64,000 bases of DNA, taken from the NCBI RefSeq assembly GCF_000407165.1, contig NZ_KE136479.1, positions 693,464 through 757,463 on the forward strand, given 5' to 3'. The translations under genes were made by a program, and so were the position numbers. The notes below the pieces were generated by a model that saw only the letters and a program-made list of their open reading frames with translations, did no database searches and was not told the origin of the DNA. Numbering within the stretch: the stretch's first letter is position 1; every line of letters begins with the position of its first letter. This DNA comes from Enterococcus haemoperoxidus ATCC BAA-382. Its GTDB lineage: Bacteria; Bacillota; Bacilli; Lactobacillales; Enterococcaceae. This document shows, one piece after another, positions 62,594 through 64,000 of this stretch.

Positions 62594-62998
62594 ATGACTA
62601 AAAGAAAATTTATAGTGACAGGAGTAGGAATAGTTTTAGTTATTATTCTAGGTATCGGAGGAAAAGTGTATATGGATAATAAACGATTCAATGGTGAAAT
62701 GATGAGTGTAGTAAAGAGTGGTCAAGCAAAACATATAATTGAAGAAGGATTGAAAAATATAGATTCTAATGCGTTGACACCAGAGGGAGTTATAAAGTCA
62801 TACGATATAGATTATGAAAGTATTGAACATAATCCTATGGGGGGAATTAATGGTAAATTGTATATAAATAATACAAAAAATTTATATGCTACGTTCATTT
62901 TAGATGTTGATTCTGAAGGTAATTTAAATAGAAATCATGGAATTTCAAGTTATTCATCTGAATTAGATAATATGTTAAAGGAGAAAAATATTGGGTAA
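62594..62998 (+). CDS. DUF1310-like membrane-anchored protein
   Basis: A 134-residue protein with one N-terminal helix (residues 7-25) followed by an exported part: MDNKRFNGEMMSVVKSGQAK, ALTPEGVIKSYDIDYESIEHNPMGG and a beta-rich end. This matches the DUF1310 pattern of small Listeria, Streptococcus and Enterococcus proteins of unknown role. AGGTGTAAGGG precedes the ATG. It overlaps the next gene by 8 bases and has a tandem paralogue at 63402. Confidence 0.8.
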   Translation: MTKRKFIVTGVGIVLVIILGIGGKVYMDNKRFNGEMMSVVKSGQAKHIIEEGLKNIDSNALTPEGVIKSYDIDYESIEHNPMGGINGKLYINNTKNLYATFILDVDSEGNLNRNHGISSYSSELDNMLKEKNIG

Positions 62999-63293
62999 AG
63001 CATATACAGATGATGAACGTGTTCAAATAGCAAAAAAAGAGTATGATAATTTGAATGAGAATGATCCAGTTACCATTAATAACGGAGAAACAATAGGCTA
63101 TGTATCAAAAGTAGTGAATGATAAAAAAACAGGGGAACAGGCTTTTATCATCACTGACGGCAATCCGAAAGTACAAAAACCGTCTGAAGTGAATAACGTA
63201 ACGGTGCTGTATCAAGGCTCTACAAGTCCAGAGAAAATAGGCAGTCAAGCTGGAGAAGTGAAGCAGGATTGGTGGGACAACAACAAATCTTAA
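62991..63293 (+). CDS. Truncated N-terminal part of a lipase/alpha-beta-hydrolase-like accessory protein
   Basis: A 100-residue frame, TTG start with AAAGGAG before it. It reads YTDDERVQIAKKEYDNL, GYVSKVVNDKKTGEQAF and VTVLYQGSTSPEKIG. This resembles the first ~100 residues of larger enterococcal hydrolase-like proteins that accompany DUF1310 genes (recalled, not checked). The frame ends early at DWWDNNKS and the rest of the protein is missing, so it is probably a truncated gene. The relative at 63847 runs out of the window. Confidence 0.6.
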   Translation: MGKAYTDDERVQIAKKEYDNLNENDPVTINNGETIGYVSKVVNDKKTGEQAFIITDGNPKVQKPSEVNNVTVLYQGSTSPEKIGSQAGEVKQDWWDNNKS

Positions 63294-63401
63294 GTAATAT
63301 CGAGAAAAGGTATAAGAAGTCTAATACTATATTTGATTCGATAAAAAAAATTGCAAGTATGTTATAGTTTACTTATGAAAAATGATTTTGAGGTGTTTTA
63401 G

Positions 63402-63854
63402 ATGAAAAATGATAAAAAAGTGAATGAACGAGCACTCTCTGAGGTGAAAAAAATAAAAAAAAGAACGTTTTGTTCTATTTTAGGAATATGTTTATTGATT
63501 GTTATTGTAATAGGAGGAAAAGTGTATATGGATAACAAACGATTTAAAGATGAGATGTTAAATGTGGTAAATAGTGGTCAGGCAAAACAAGTTTATGAAA
63601 AAACATTAAAAAATGCAGATTCAAAAGCTTTAACTTCAGAAGGAATAATTAAATCATATAAAGTGGATTATGATAGTGTGGAACATAATCCTATGGGAGG
63701 AATAATGCTTAAATTGATTATCAATGATGATAATCAATTGTATATTCGAGTGACTTTAGATCAAGAAGAAAATGGGAGATTAACTAACAGTTCTGGTGGA
63801 GGGTCACTGCCCTTGGAAGATATGTTAGAGAAAGGGAATATGAATAATGACTAA
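63402..63854 (+). CDS. DUF1310-like membrane-anchored protein (second copy)
   Basis: A 150-residue paralogue of the 62594 protein with a longer charged N-terminus (about 25 residues), one helix about 26-44 and the same exported blocks (MDNKRFKDEMLNVVNSGQAK, ALTSEGIIKSYKVDYDSVEHNPMGG). TGAGGTG stands before the ATG. It overlaps the following frame by 8 bases exactly as in the first module. Confidence 0.8.
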   Translation: MKNDKKVNERALSEVKKIKKRTFCSILGICLLIVIVIGGKVYMDNKRFKDEMLNVVNSGQAKQVYEKTLKNADSKALTSEGIIKSYKVDYDSVEHNPMGGIMLKLIINDDNQLYIRVTLDQEENGRLTNSSGGGSLPLEDMLEKGNMNND

Positions 63855-64000
63855 TTACTCAGATAAGCAACGAGTTGATATTGCTAAAAATGAATATGAT
63901 GACTATAAAGAAGGCGAACCTGTATACATTGATGATAGAAATACAAAAATAGGCTACGTATCAAAAGTAGTGAACGATAAAAAAACAGGAGAACAAGCTT
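63847..64000 (+). CDS. Hydrolase-like accessory protein, 5' part (runs out of window)
   Basis: Frame from ATG 63847 behind GAAAGGGAAT, open to the window end (51 codons). It reads YSDKQRVDIAKNEYDDYKEG and GYVSKVVNDKKTGEQA, the same blocks as the 62991 protein. Whether this copy is complete cannot be seen. Confidence 0.6.
   Translation, partial: MTNYSDKQRVDIAKNEYDDYKEGEPVYIDDRNTKIGYVSKVVNDKKTGEQA

Overview
The window is low-GC Firmicute DNA that reads as the chromosome of an Enterococcus-like lactic acid bacterium. Reasons: three large clusters of WxL-domain cell-surface proteins with their DUF916/DUF3324 partners (the csc/WxL type of locus typical of enterococci and lactobacilli), strong AGGAGG ribosome sites, short operons with ATGA overlaps, a zinc-free S14 protein, a T-box and a yybP-ykoY leader. 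The presence of leuABCD and a homocysteine synthase suggests a species with more amino-acid biosynthesis than Enterococcus faecalis; the species itself cannot be fixed from the sequence alone.

Layout. 1-13.25 kb: WxL cluster A (end of one WxL protein, a second WxL protein, a DUF916 protein, three LRR-WxL giants, a broken DUF916 copy) closed by a DNA-binding regulator. 13.3-16.7 kb, minus strand: a LytTR response regulator followed by two paralogous AgrC-like sensor proteins that have lost complementary halves of the kinase machinery. 17.0-25.2 kb: WxL cluster B, with the same gene order as A and again closed by a paralogous regulator. 25.3-25.8 kb: Zur-type site, alternative rpsN and a tiny basic protein. 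26.3-30.4 kb: a Gfo/Idh/MocA - ThuA - sugar isomerase - Gfo/Idh/MocA operon, probably for keto-sugar chemistry on glycosides. 30.5-41.1 kb: housekeeping and stress genes (LTA-synthase-like sulfatase, TtcA-like thiolase, Mn riboswitch with P-type ATPase, PfpI, a ClpP1-like paralogue, a methionine T-box with homocysteine synthase). 41.1-46.2 kb: leucine attenuator and leuABCD. 46.3-50.5 kb: methyltransferase, a secreted hydrophobic peptide gene with a small membrane protein, a decayed gene and a tyrosine integrase flanked by an inverted hairpin. 50.6-60.2 kb: WxL cluster C with regulator in front and a signal peptidase at the end. 60.4-64 kb: a decaying accessory region with an IS200-like remnant, a pseudogene and tandem DUF1310 modules.

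How it works together: the WxL proteins are exported and attach non-covalently to peptidoglycan, with the DUF916/DUF3324 proteins as membrane-anchored partners and small LPXTG-type proteins as wall anchors. Three paralogous OmpR-fold regulators (12559, 24529, 50613) accompany the clusters; all three have lost the receiver phospho-aspartate (Phe, Gln, Glu instead), so they are probably controlled in some other way than phosphorylation. The strongest candidate for an undescribed system is the split sensor pair at 13.3-16.0 kb: one protein keeps the histidine but not the ATPase motifs, and its neighbour keeps the ATPase motifs but has Gln at exactly the same residue number. Other points worth attention are a leucine leader peptide with mutually exclusive hairpins, two distant triple arrays of one structured repeat family with a compensatory stem change, an LPXTG/WxL fusion explained by one extra G in a five-G run, and a signal peptidase with Arg in place of the catalytic Lys. 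All calls are made by reading; no database search was run.
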